DNA from: Sphingomonas sinipercae
GTDB lineage: Bacteria; Pseudomonadota; Alphaproteobacteria; Sphingomonadales; Sphingomonadaceae
Assembly: GCF_011302055.1 (NCBI RefSeq)
Contig: NZ_CP049871.1
Coordinates: 392,501 to 456,500 of the forward strand
Reading direction: 5' to 3'
DNA length: 64,000 nucleotides
Positions 1-9,290 of the stretch are shown in pieces; the first letter of the stretch is position 1; each line of letters opens with the position of its first letter. Both the position numbers and the translations under genes were made by a program. The notes beneath the pieces were generated by a model. It was not told the origin of the DNA. It worked only from the letters and a program-made list of their open reading frames with translations, and made no database searches.

Positions 1-1617
1 GCGCGCGAGACGATGGAGATTTACGCGCCGCTGGCCGAGCGGATCGGCATGTACGAAATGATGACCGAGATGCAGACGCTCGCGTTCCAGCAGCTGGAAC
101 CCGATGCCTATGCCTCCATCATCCGGCGCCTGAAGCAATTGCACGACCAGGGCGGCGACCTGGTCAACCGCATCGGCCTTGGACTGCAGCTCCACCTTGC
201 CGACAACGGCCTGGAAGCGGACGTCACCGGCCGCGAGAAGCATCCCTATTCGATCTGGAAGAAGATGGCCGAGCGGCACATCAGCTTCGAGCAATTGTCG
301 GACGTGATGGCGTTCCGAGTGATCGTCGAGGACGGCCCCACCGAATGTTATCGCGCGCTGGGGCTGATCCACCAGCGCTGGCCGATGGTGCCGGGTCGCT
401 TCAAGGATTACGTCTCGACCCCGAAGCGCAACGGCTACCAGAGCCTGCACACCTCGGTGATCCACGATTCCAAGATGCGGATCGAAATCCAGATCCGGAC
501 CCGGGCGATGCACGAGCAGGCGGAGCGCGGGCTCGCCGCCCACTGGGCCTATAAGGAAGGCAAGCCGAAGGCCGACCTGAAAGTGCCGTGGATCGACGAG
601 CTGGTCGAAATCCTGGAACATGCGGCAAGCCCCGAAGAGCTGCTCGAGCACACCCGGATGGCGATGTACCAGGACCGGATCTTCGCCTTCACCCCGAAGG
701 GCGAGCTGATCCAGTTGCCCAAGGGCGCGACGCCGGTCGACTTCGCTTATGCAGTGCACACCGACCTTGGCGACCGCACGGTGGGCGCGAAGGTCAACGG
801 GCGCGTCGTGCCGTTGCGCACCATTTTGGAGAACGGCGACCAGGTCGAAATCCTGGCGTCGGAGGCGCAGCATCCGCAGCCGTCCTGGCTGCGCTTCGTC
901 GCGACGGGCAAGGCGCGGGCTGGCGTGCGCCGCTTCGTTCGCCACAAGGAGCGCGACGAGACCGTCGAGCTTGGGCGCAAGATCTACGACGAGATCGTGC
1001 AGCGGCTTCCGGCGGAGCTTGGCCCCGATGCGCTCAAGCGCGCGCTCAAGAAGCTGAAGATGGAAGATGCCGAAGCGCTGATGATTGCGGTCGCGCGCAA
1101 GCGGGTCAGCGATGACGAAGTGATGGAAGCGCTGATGCCTGGCTCAGCCGGCGGCGACGTCGCCCAGCGCCCGCTGCCGCAACAGACGGCGATATCGATC
1201 AAGGGCCTTACCGCCGGCGTCGCTTATCACCTCGCCAGTTGTTGCCACCCGATCCCGGGCGATCGCATCGTCGGCCTTCGCCGGGAGGATGAGGAGATCG
1301 AGGTCCACGTCATCGGCTGCGACACGCTTGCCAGCGGGATCGATGCCGATTGGCTCGACCTTGCGTGGGGCGAAGGTTCGGACGGCGGCGCGGCGCGGAT
1401 CTGCGTGATCCTGCAGGACGTGCCGGGTGCGCTGGGCATCATGTCGGGTATCCTGGGCGGCAAGCACGCCAACATCGTCAACCTGCGCCTGGTCCACCGC
1501 GACGGCAGCTTCCAGACCTTTCACATCGACATCGAAGTGCACGACCTGGCGCACCTGCACACGATCATCGCCGCCTTGCGCGACGCCGACCCGATCAGCT
1601 CGGTCGAGCGGATTTAG
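1..1617 (+). CDS. rel: Bifunctional (p)ppGpp synthetase/hydrolase RelA/SpoT homologue, 5'-truncated by window edge
   Basis: Makes and degrades the alarmone (p)ppGpp in the stringent response. The frame is open from base 1, so the start and most of the HD hydrolase domain lie upstream; only the last HD helices are visible. The RelA-type synthetase domain follows (about residues 80-190 of the visible part), with the GRFKDY and NGYQSLHT signatures, then a TGS domain (about 230-290), a C-terminal core with a Cys-Cys-His stretch (SCCHPIPGD), and an ACT domain at the end. The RxKD motif in GRFKDY is the version found in bifunctional RSH enzymes, whereas monofunctional RelA carries ExDD. The 3' end overlaps the convergent maeB by 23 bases. 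Confidence 0.95.
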   Translation, partial: ARETMEIYAPLAERIGMYEMMTEMQTLAFQQLEPDAYASIIRRLKQLHDQGGDLVNRIGLGLQLHLADNGLEADVTGREKHPYSIWKKMAERHISFEQLSDVMAFRVIVEDGPTECYRALGLIHQRWPMVPGRFKDYVSTPKRNGYQSLHTSVIHDSKMRIEIQIRTRAMHEQAERGLAAHWAYKEGKPKADLKVPWIDELVEILEHAASPEELLEHTRMAMYQDRIFAFTPKGELIQLPKGATPVDFAYAVHTDLGDRTVGAKVNGRVVPLRTILENGDQVEILASEAQHPQPSWLRFVATGKARAGVRRFVRHKERDETVELGRKIYDEIVQRLPAELGPDALKRALKKLKMEDAEALMIAVARKRVSDDEVMEALMPGSAGGDVAQRPLPQQTAISIKGLTAGVAYHLASCCHPIPGDRIVGLRREDEEIEVHVIGCDTLASGIDADWLDLAWGEGSDGGAARICVILQDVPGALGIMSGILGGKHANIVNLRLVHRDGSFQTFHIDIEVHDLAHLHTIIAALRDADPISSVERI

Positions 1618-3892
1618 CCGCGCGGCCGGCGCGCTCGCGCGTGCTTCCGGCCGCAAGGACGGCGAGCGTGACGAGGTCGGAGGCGCTTGCCGTCATCGGC
1701 GCGATCTGCACCGGGAGCTCGAGCCCGAGGATGAACGGTCCAAGTACGCTTTCACCGCCCAGCGCGCGCAGCAACTTCGACGACAGGTTCGCCGATTGCA
1801 GGCCCGGCATCACCAGCACGTTGGCCGGGCCGCTCAAGCGGCTGAACGGATAATATTGGCGCTGCATTTCAAAGTTGAGCGCGACGTCCGGCCCCATTTC
1901 GCCTTCATATTCGAAGTCGAGATGCATGCTGTCGAGCAGCTTCACGGCGCCGCGAAGCTCCTCGATGTGCATCCCCGGCGGGTTGCCGAAGGTGGTGTAG
2001 GAGATGAAGGCGATGCGCGGGTCGAGGCCCATCCGGCGGGCAAAGCCGGCCGAGCGCATGGCGATCGCGGCAAGCTGCTGCGCGGTCGGCCGTTCCGTGA
2101 CCGCGGTATCGGCGATCAGCACCGTTCGGTTGCGCGAGACGACCATGTTGACGCCGAACGGCGTGGAATCCTTTTCGTCGTCGATGATCATCCGCACTTG
2201 CTTGAGCGACTGGCTGAACGGGCGCGTCGTGCCGGTGATCATCGCGTCGGCCTCGCCCAGCGAAAGCATCGCAGCGGCGAAGAAGTTGCGGTCCTGGTTG
2301 ACCATCCGCTCGACTTCGCGGCGAAGCAGCCCCTGGCGCTGGCAGCGCTGGTAGATGTGATCGACGGCGCGGCCGACCAACGGTGAGTTGCGGCTGTTGA
2401 GCACTTCATATTCTTCCGGCCGGTCGACACCGAGTTCGCGCAGCAGGTCGTGGACGTTTTCGCGGCCGACCAGGACGGGCGTCCCGTAACCCGCCTCCTT
2501 GAAGGCGATTGCGGCGCGAAGCACGTTCGGCTCCTCGCCTTCCGCGAAGAGCACCCGCTTCGGATTGGCCTTGGCGGCTTCGTAGGCAAGGCTGAGCACG
2601 GCCACGGTTGGGTTGAGCCGGGCCCGAAGTTCGTGCCGGTACTTGGCCATGTTTTCGATCGGCTTCTGGGCAACGCCGCTGTCGATCGCCGCCTGCGCGA
2701 CGGCCGAGGCGACGACTTCCATCAGCCGCGGATCGAACGGCGCGGGGATGATGTAGTCGCGGCCGAAGCTCTGGCTGCGCCCGCCGTAAGCGGCGGCAAC
2801 TTCTTCGGGGACGGCTTCACGGGCAAGATCGGCAAGCGCCGTCGCGGCGGCGATCTTCATTTCGTCGTTAATCGCGGTGGCGCGCACGTCGAGCGCGCCG
2901 CGGAAGATGAACGGGAAGCCCAGGACGTTATTGACCTGGTTGGGGAAGTCCGAGCGGCCAGTGGCGATGATCGCATCGGGCCGGACTGCGGTCGCATCGG
3001 GCGGCCAGATTTCCGGGTCCGGGTTGGCCATGGCGAAGATGATCGGTTCCTTGCCCATCGTCTTGACCATGTCGGGGGTCAGCGCGCCGGCGGCGGACAG
3101 GCCAAGGAAGACGTCGGCGCCGACGCAGGCATCGGCCAGGTCGCGGGCGTCGGTGTCGATCGCGTGCGCCGACTTCCACTGGTCGAGGTCCGTGCGGCCC
3201 TTGTGGATGACGCCCTTGCGGTCGCACATCGTCACCTGGTCGCCGCGCACGCCCATCGCCTTGATCAGCTCGGTGCAGGCGATGGCCGCGGCGCCGGCGC
3301 CGTTGACCACGACCTTAATGTCCTTCAGCTCGCGGCCGGTCAGGAAGCAGGCGTTGATCAGGCCTGCGGCGGTGATGATCGCGGTGCCGTGCTGGTCGTC
3401 GTGGAAGACCGGGATGTTCATCCGCTCGCGCAGAGTCTGCTCGATTTCGAAACAGTCGGGCGCGGCAATGTCTTCAAGGTTGATGCCGCCGAAGCTCGGC
3501 TCCAGCAGGGCCACCGCCTCGATGAACTTCTGGCAGTCTTCCGTCGCCACTTCGATGTCGATCGAATCGACGTCGGCGAAGCGCTTGAACAGCACCGCCT
3601 TGCCTTCCATCACCGGCTTCGAGGCGAGCGCGCCGAGGTTGCCGAGGCCAAGGATTGCGGTGCCGTTGGAGATGACGGCGACGAGGTTGCCCTTGGCGGT
3701 GAGGTCGTAGGCCCGCGCCGGATCCGCGGCGATGGCGCGTACCGGAACCGCCACCCCCGGCGAGTAGGCAAGGCTGAGGTCGCGCTGCGTCGCCATCGGC
3801 TTGGAGGCGATGATCTCGATCTTGCCGGGCCGTCCGCGCGAGTGGAAATCGAGCGCTTCGGCCTCGGAGAATTTAACGTTGCTTTCGGACAT
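1595..3892 (-). CDS. maeB: NADP-dependent malic enzyme with C-terminal phosphotransacetylase-like domain
   Basis: Oxidatively decarboxylates malate to pyruvate, producing NADPH. The 765-aa length and two-part architecture match the large MaeB type. Residues 1-430 form the malic enzyme part, with YSPGVAVPV near the N-terminus and a dinucleotide-binding GAGAAAIAC segment. Residues about 440-760 resemble phosphate acetyltransferase (PTA_PTB), which in MaeB proteins is thought to be regulatory rather than catalytic. The ATG at 3892 is preceded by a G-rich stretch. The gene converges on rel with a 23-base overlap and is divergent from mutS, with a gap of about 70 bases holding both promoters. Confidence 0.95.
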   Translation of the reverse strand: MSESNVKFSEAEALDFHSRGRPGKIEIIASKPMATQRDLSLAYSPGVAVPVRAIAADPARAYDLTAKGNLVAVISNGTAILGLGNLGALASKPVMEGKAVLFKRFADVDSIDIEVATEDCQKFIEAVALLEPSFGGINLEDIAAPDCFEIEQTLRERMNIPVFHDDQHGTAIITAAGLINACFLTGRELKDIKVVVNGAGAAAIACTELIKAMGVRGDQVTMCDRKGVIHKGRTDLDQWKSAHAIDTDARDLADACVGADVFLGLSAAGALTPDMVKTMGKEPIIFAMANPDPEIWPPDATAVRPDAIIATGRSDFPNQVNNVLGFPFIFRGALDVRATAINDEMKIAAATALADLAREAVPEEVAAAYGGRSQSFGRDYIIPAPFDPRLMEVVASAVAQAAIDSGVAQKPIENMAKYRHELRARLNPTVAVLSLAYEAAKANPKRVLFAEGEEPNVLRAAIAFKEAGYGTPVLVGRENVHDLLRELGVDRPEEYEVLNSRNSPLVGRAVDHIYQRCQRQGLLRREVERMVNQDRNFFAAAMLSLGEADAMITGTTRPFSQSLKQVRMIIDDEKDSTPFGVNMVVSRNRTVLIADTAVTERPTAQQLAAIAMRSAGFARRMGLDPRIAFISYTTFGNPPGMHIEELRGAVKLLDSMHLDFEYEGEMGPDVALNFEMQRQYYPFSRLSGPANVLVMPGLQSANLSSKLLRALGGESVLGPFILGLELPVQIAPMTASASDLVTLAVLAAGSTRERAGRAAKSARPS

Positions 3893-3962
3893 GCTCGCTC
3901 CCTTGCGGCGGCTTTAGCCAAAGGGTGTGGGAAGAGTCACCCCGAGCGGCTACCAAGACGCC

Positions 3963-6563
3963 ATGGCCCGAGCCGACGCCCCGACTCCAATGATGGCGCA
4001 ATACCATCGGCTCAAGGCCGAGGCGGGCGACGCCCTGCTGTTTTATCGCATGGGCGATTTCTTCGAACTCTTCTTCGACGACGCCCGGCAGGCGGCGGCC
4101 TGCCTCGACATCGCGCTGACCAAGCGCGGGGAATCGGAAGGCGAGCCGATCCCGATGTGCGGCGTGCCGGTGCATTCGGCGGAAGGCTATCTGGCGCGGC
4201 TGATCAAGGGCGGCTTTCGCGTCGCCATCGCCGAGCAGACCGAAAGCCCGGCCGAGGCGCGCAAGGCGCGCGGGTCGAAGGCGCTGGTCGACCGGGCGAT
4301 CGTCCGGCTGGTGACCCCGGGCACGCTGACCGAAGAAACGCTGCTGGAATCGGGCGCTGCCAATTGCCTGGCGGCGATCGGCCGGGCGGGCGAGGAGTGG
4401 GCGATTGCCGCCGCCGATATTTCGACGGGTCGGTTCGAGCTGATTGCGTGCGGAACCGGGGAATTGTCGTCGGAACTGGCCCGGCTGTCACCGGCGGAAA
4501 CCGTGGCCGACGGCAAGGTGCCGGGAATCGCTACGCGTCCCGGCCAGGGCGGGTTCGAAAGCGGGGCGGGGGAGCGGGCGCTGAAGGCGCGGTTCTGCCT
4601 TGCGACGCTGGATGGAATCGGCGCGCCGTCGCGGGCCGAGCTGGCGGCGGCGGGGGGCCTCCTCGCCTATCTCGACGCGACCCAGAAAGGCGCCGGCGTG
4701 CTGCTGGACGTGCCCAGACGGGTCGCGCGCTCGGCCTTCATGCAGGTCGACTCGGCAAGCCGCGAAAGCCTTGAACTGACGCGCTCGGCCAGCGGCGGCG
4801 TCGCCGGGAGCCTGCTTGGCGAAATCGACCGCTGCGTCAGTGCCGCCGGACGGCGATTGCTATGCGCGGACCTGGCCGCGCCATTGACGGAGCGGCGGGA
4901 GATCGAGGCGCGGCTGGCGCTGGTCAGCTGGTTCCACGAAGACCAGCTGCGGCGGGAGCGGACTCGCAGCGCGCTGAGGGCGCTTCCCGACCTCGCCCGG
5001 GCACTGGCGCGGCTGACCGCCGGGCGCGGCGGCCCGCGCGACCTTGCCCAACTGCGCGACGGGCTGATCGCCGCCGCCTCCCTGGAAGCCGAACTCAGCG
5101 GCGAGCCCAACCTGCCGCCGCTGCTTGGCCAATTGCTGCCGCAGCTGCGGGGTCATGCGGCGCTGACCGACCGATTGGCGCTCGCGCTGGTGGCGTCGCC
5201 GCCGCTCGATTCCGCCAAGGGCGGCTATATCGCCGAAGGCTTCGATGCCGCGCTGGACGCCTTGCGATCGGCGTCGTCGGACGGGCGCCGCGCGATTGCC
5301 GCGCTCGAGGCGCGCTACCGCGAAGCGACGGGCGTTTCGTCGCTGAGGATCCGGCACAACGCGGTCCTTGGCTATCATATCGAGGTTGCGTCCCGGCACG
5401 CCGACGGGCTGATGAACCCCGACAGCGGCTTCACCCATCGGCAGACGCTGGCCGGCGTCGTCCGCTTCAATGCGCCGGAGCTTCACGAGGAAGCATCGCG
5501 CGTGGTCGAAGCGGGCGGGCATGCGCTCGCCGCGGAAGCCGGGCACCTTGAACAGCTGACCGCCCTGGCCCTGTCCCGCAGCCAGCCGATCCTCGCCACC
5601 GCCGACGCGCTTGCCCGCGTCGATGTAGCCGCCGCGAACGCGGAGCGGGCGGCCGAAGGCGGCTGGGCGCGGCCGACGCTGACCGACCAGCCGTGCCTGG
5701 AGATCGAAGGCGGCCGCCATCCGGTCGTCGAAACCGCGCTCAAGGAAGGCGGCGAGCGCTTCGTCGCCAACGACGTCGAGCTTGGGCCAGGCGACCGGCT
5801 GTGGCTGATCACCGGCCCCAACATGGGCGGCAAATCGACCTTCCTTCGCCAGACCGCGCTGGTGGCGGTGCTTGCGCAAAGCGGCTGCTTCGTTCCCGCC
5901 GCGCGCGCCAAGGTTGGGATCGTCGACAGGCTGTTCAGCCGGGTCGGGGCGTCCGACAACCTCGCCCGCGGACGCTCCACCTTCATGGTCGAGATGGTCG
6001 AAACGGCAGCGATCCTGGCGCAGGCGACTTCGCGAAGTCTCGTCATCCTCGACGAAATCGGGCGCGGCACCTCGACCTACGACGGGCTGGCCATCGCCTG
6101 GGCGGTGGTCGAAGCGATGCACGACCAGGTCCAGTGCCGGACCTTGTTCGCCACCCATTATCACGAGCTTACCCGCCTGGCCGGGCGCTTGGATGCGCTG
6201 TCGCTGCACCATGTCCGAGCGCGCGAGTGGAAGGGCGACCTGGTGCTTCTGCACGAGGTTGCGGGCGGGGCGGCCGACCGCAGCTACGGGATCGCGGTCG
6301 CCAAGCTCGCCGGCTTGCCGCCGTCGGTCGTCGGGCGAGCGAAGGCGGTCCTCGCCAAGCTGGAGGCCGGGCGCGACGCCACCGGAGGGATTGCCGCTGG
6401 GCTCGACGACCTGCCCTTGTTCGCTGCCGCGGCCGATGAGGCGCCCTGCGATCCGCTGGCCGATGCCGTCGAAGCGCTCGATCCCGACGCGTTGACGCCG
6501 CGCGAGGCGCTGGACGCGCTCTACCGGCTCAAGCGCTTGTGGACGGAACGGAGCGGCGAGTGA
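3963..6563 (+). CDS. mutS: DNA mismatch repair protein MutS
   Basis: Recognises base mismatches and starts methyl-directed-type repair. The N-terminal mismatch-binding domain carries the Phe-x-Glu wedge (MGDFFELFFDD, about residues 30-40). Connector, lever and clamp domains follow. The ABC-type ATPase has Walker A GPNMGGKSTF (about residue 617) and Walker B LVILDEIGRGTSTYDG (about 692). ATG 3963 (MARADAPTPMMAQ) is chosen because homologues begin close to the PMMAQY segment; an in-frame GTG at 3927 would add 12 residues. The stop overlaps the glnD start, so the two genes are probably cotranscribed. Confidence 0.96.
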   Translation: MARADAPTPMMAQYHRLKAEAGDALLFYRMGDFFELFFDDARQAAACLDIALTKRGESEGEPIPMCGVPVHSAEGYLARLIKGGFRVAIAEQTESPAEARKARGSKALVDRAIVRLVTPGTLTEETLLESGAANCLAAIGRAGEEWAIAAADISTGRFELIACGTGELSSELARLSPAETVADGKVPGIATRPGQGGFESGAGERALKARFCLATLDGIGAPSRAELAAAGGLLAYLDATQKGAGVLLDVPRRVARSAFMQVDSASRESLELTRSASGGVAGSLLGEIDRCVSAAGRRLLCADLAAPLTERREIEARLALVSWFHEDQLRRERTRSALRALPDLARALARLTAGRGGPRDLAQLRDGLIAAASLEAELSGEPNLPPLLGQLLPQLRGHAALTDRLALALVASPPLDSAKGGYIAEGFDAALDALRSASSDGRRAIAALEARYREATGVSSLRIRHNAVLGYHIEVASRHADGLMNPDSGFTHRQTLAGVVRFNAPELHEEASRVVEAGGHALAAEAGHLEQLTALALSRSQPILATADALARVDVAAANAERAAEGGWARPTLTDQPCLEIEGGRHPVVETALKEGGERFVANDVELGPGDRLWLITGPNMGGKSTFLRQTALVAVLAQSGCFVPAARAKVGIVDRLFSRVGASDNLARGRSTFMVEMVETAAILAQATSRSLVILDEIGRGTSTYDGLAIAWAVVEAMHDQVQCRTLFATHYHELTRLAGRLDALSLHHVRAREWKGDLVLLHEVAGGAADRSYGIAVAKLAGLPPSVVGRAKAVLAKLEAGRDATGGIAAGLDDLPLFAAAADEAPCDPLADAVEALDPDALTPREALDALYRLKRLWTERSGE

Positions 6564-9241
6564 ACGCGCCGTTCGATCCCGTCGAGAACCGGCGCGCGAT
6601 CGTCGACCCGCGAACGATTGCCGACCGGCTGCGCGGCGCCGACCGGGCCCAAGCCGCCGACATCCTCTGTTCGGCGCTCAAGCAGGGACGGGCGGAAATC
6701 GAACGGCGGTTGCTCGCCAATCCGGGCCGGGGCCGCAGCACGGCCCGCGCCACTTACTACCTTCACTCCCAGATCGTCCGCCTTGCCTATGAGCATGTCA
6801 GCGGGGACAGCGCACTGGAGCTTGCGATCGTCGGCCTTGGCGGGACCGGCCGCGGGGAGATGGCGCCGTTCAGCGACGTCGACCTGATGTTCCTGACCCG
6901 CGCCAAGCCGTCTGCGGCGGTCGAGAAGATCGTCGAGGCGGTGTTGTATTTGCTGTGGGACCTGCAGCTCAAGGTCGGGCACTCGATGCGTTCGATCCCG
7001 CAACTGCTGGAGCTGGCCAAGTCGGACATGACCGTGCGCACCGCCTTCCTGGAGGCGCGGCTGCTGTGGGGCGACGAGGCCGTGTTCGAGGAAGCGGCGG
7101 CCTTGTTCCGAAGCAAGGTGGTGAGCGGGACGGCCGCAGAATATGTCGCCGCCAAGCTGGCCGAGCGAGACGAACGGCACGTGCGCATGGGCGACAGCCG
7201 CTACGTCGTCGAACCCAATATCAAGGACGGCAAGGGCGGGCTGCGCGACCTGCACACGCTCTATTGGATCGGCAAGTATATCCACAATGTGCAAAGCCCG
7301 GCCGAACTGGTCAGCGTCGGCTTGCTCAGCGCCGAGGAATTCGCCTCGTTCGAGCGCGCGGAGCGGTTCCTGTGGGCGGTTCGCTGTCACTTGCACCTGG
7401 AGGCCGGGCGCGCCGAGGAGCGGCTTGGCTTCCAGTACCAGAAGGCGATCGCCGAACGGATGCGCTACGCCAACCGGCCGGGCAAATCCGCCGTCGAGCG
7501 GTTCATGCACTTCTATTTCCTCAATGCGAAAACAGTCGGCGACCTCACCGGCGTCTTCCTTGCGCAACTCGACGAGCAGATGGCGCGCAGCGGGTTCCGC
7601 TTCGCGCTGCCGACGATCCGCCGGCGGCCCAAGCGGCTCGATGGCTTCGTGCTCGACCGCGGCCGGCTTTCGATCCCGTCCGACACCTTTTTCCAGGACG
7701 ATCCGGTCCGCCTGATCGAAATGTTCGCGCTGGCCGCCCGCGAGCAATTGGAAATCCACCCGACCGCGATGCGGGCGGCGACGCGCGACACGAAGCTGAT
7801 CAAGAACAAGGTGCGCCGCGACCCGCGCGCCAACGCTTACTTCCTGGAAGTGCTGACCAGCGTCAACGCGCCGGACATGGTGCTGCGCTGGATGAACGAG
7901 GCCGGGATCTTCGGCCGCTTCGTGCCGGACTTCGGCCGCGTGGTGGCGCAGATGCAGTTCGACATGTATCACCATTATACCGTCGACGAGCACGCGATCC
8001 GGGCGATCGGCCTGCTTGCCGCGATCGAGCGCGGCGAGCTTGCCAAGGACCATCCGCTGACGACCGCCCTGTTCAAGCAGATCGCGTCGCGGCGGTTGCT
8101 GTACGTCGCGGTGCTGCTCCATGACATCGCCAAGGGACGCGCGGGCGACCACAGCGTGCTTGGCGAGCAGGTGGCGCTTCAGCTCTGCCCGCGGCTCGGC
8201 CTCGATCCGGCGGAAACGGAGACGGTGGCCTGGCTGGTCCGGCATCATCTGCTGATGAGCGCGACGGCGTTCAAGCGCGACCTTGCCGACCCGAAGACGG
8301 TCGAGGACTTCATCGCCAAGGTGCAAAGCCCTGAACGGCTGCGGCTGCTCCTGATGCTGACGGTCGTCGACATCCGCGCTGTCGGGCCGGGCGTCTGGAA
8401 CGACTGGAAGCGGCTGTTGCTTCGAACCCTGTTCGACGCGGCCGAGGAGAAGCTTCGCCTTGGCCACAAGGAGCGCGGCCGGAGCGAAGTGGTGACCGAG
8501 CGGCAGGAGCGGCTGGCCCGGGCGCTGGACTGGAAGCCGAAGGTCGCGCGCGCGTACTTCCGCCGTTTGCCCGACAGCTACTGGCTGGCCGAGCCGATCG
8601 AGGGGCAGCTCGCCAATGCGCGACAGGTAGCCAGTGCGGAGGCACGGATCGGCGACCGGCGGCCCAGCGTCGAGGCCGCGCACGAACCGGATCGCGCAGC
8701 CGCCCGGATCAGCGTTTTCACGCCGGACCGCGAAGGCCTGTTCTATCGCATCTCCGCCGGGCTGGCCGCAGCCGGCGCGAGCATCATCGACGCGCGGGTG
8801 CACACGACGAGCGACGGCATGGCGCTCGACAATCTGCTAGTGCAGGATTCGCAAGGCGGCGCTTATGCCGACAAGCGGCTTCGCGGCCGGTTGGTGAAAG
8901 CGGTGGAGAAAGCGCTGACCAGCGAAGCGCCGCCGGCGATCCCGCGGCCGTCCCGAGGGGATTCGACGCCGTTCCACGTCGCGCCCGCGGTCGCCATCGC
9001 CGAAAAGGCCTCGTCGCGGACGACGGTGGTCGAAATCAATGCGCTCGACCGGCCCGGCTTGCTGGCCAGGCTGGCGCGCGCGATCCACGATTGCGAGCAC
9101 CAGATCCACTCGGCCCATATCGCCACTTATGGGGAGCGGGCGGTCGACGTCTTCTACTTGACGACGACCAAGGGCCGAAAGCTGAACGCCAAGCAGATCG
9201 ACGACCTTCGGGTCGCGCTGCTCGCCGCCGCGGCGGCATAA
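6560..9241 (+). CDS. glnD: [Protein-PII] uridylyltransferase/uridylyl-removing enzyme GlnD
   Basis: Nitrogen sensor that uridylylates and deuridylylates PII in response to glutamine. The N-terminal nucleotidyltransferase domain has GGTGRGEMAPFSDVDL (about residues 90-110), with the two metal-binding Asp of the SDVDL box. The central HD domain (LLHDIAKGRAGDHS, about 515-530) is the uridylyl-removing site. Two ACT domains lie at the C-terminus (about 710-790 and 820-893). GTG 6560 is preferred over GTG 6539: it overlaps the mutS TGA as GTGA and has GGAG six bases upstream. A hairpin terminator follows immediately. Confidence 0.95.
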   Translation: MNAPFDPVENRRAIVDPRTIADRLRGADRAQAADILCSALKQGRAEIERRLLANPGRGRSTARATYYLHSQIVRLAYEHVSGDSALELAIVGLGGTGRGEMAPFSDVDLMFLTRAKPSAAVEKIVEAVLYLLWDLQLKVGHSMRSIPQLLELAKSDMTVRTAFLEARLLWGDEAVFEEAAALFRSKVVSGTAAEYVAAKLAERDERHVRMGDSRYVVEPNIKDGKGGLRDLHTLYWIGKYIHNVQSPAELVSVGLLSAEEFASFERAERFLWAVRCHLHLEAGRAEERLGFQYQKAIAERMRYANRPGKSAVERFMHFYFLNAKTVGDLTGVFLAQLDEQMARSGFRFALPTIRRRPKRLDGFVLDRGRLSIPSDTFFQDDPVRLIEMFALAAREQLEIHPTAMRAATRDTKLIKNKVRRDPRANAYFLEVLTSVNAPDMVLRWMNEAGIFGRFVPDFGRVVAQMQFDMYHHYTVDEHAIRAIGLLAAIERGELAKDHPLTTALFKQIASRRLLYVAVLLHDIAKGRAGDHSVLGEQVALQLCPRLGLDPAETETVAWLVRHHLLMSATAFKRDLADPKTVEDFIAKVQSPERLRLLLMLTVVDIRAVGPGVWNDWKRLLLRTLFDAAEEKLRLGHKERGRSEVVTERQERLARALDWKPKVARAYFRRLPDSYWLAEPIEGQLANARQVASAEARIGDRRPSVEAAHEPDRAAARISVFTPDREGLFYRISAGLAAAGASIIDARVHTTSDGMALDNLLVQDSQGGAYADKRLRGRLVKAVEKALTSEAPPAIPRPSRGDSTPFHVAPAVAIAEKASSRTTVVEINALDRPGLLARLARAIHDCEHQIHSAHIATYGERAVDVFYLTTTKGRKLNAKQIDDLRVALLAAAAA

Positions 9242-9243
9242 AA

Positions 9244-9267
9244 AAGGCCCCGCCGAAGCGGGGCCTT
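9244..9267. terminator. Bidirectional intrinsic terminator between glnD and the TonB-dependent receptor
   Basis: A perfect 10-bp stem, AAGGCCCCGC / GCGGGGCCTT, with a CGAA loop sits between the glnD stop and the convergent receptor stop at 9291. A-tract and T-tract edges flank the stem on both strands, so it can serve both genes. Confidence 0.85.
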
Positions 9268-9290
9268 CTCAACTGTCTTGGCGAAGCGGT

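Noticed and set aside
2450..4774. 774-aa open frame antisense to maeB, running into mutS
   Set aside because: It covers two confidently identified genes in other frames, and its protein has the biased composition of a shadow frame.
6521..8803. 760-aa open frame antisense to glnD
   Set aside because: Same pattern: long only because of GC bias; no domain, and glnD is intact.
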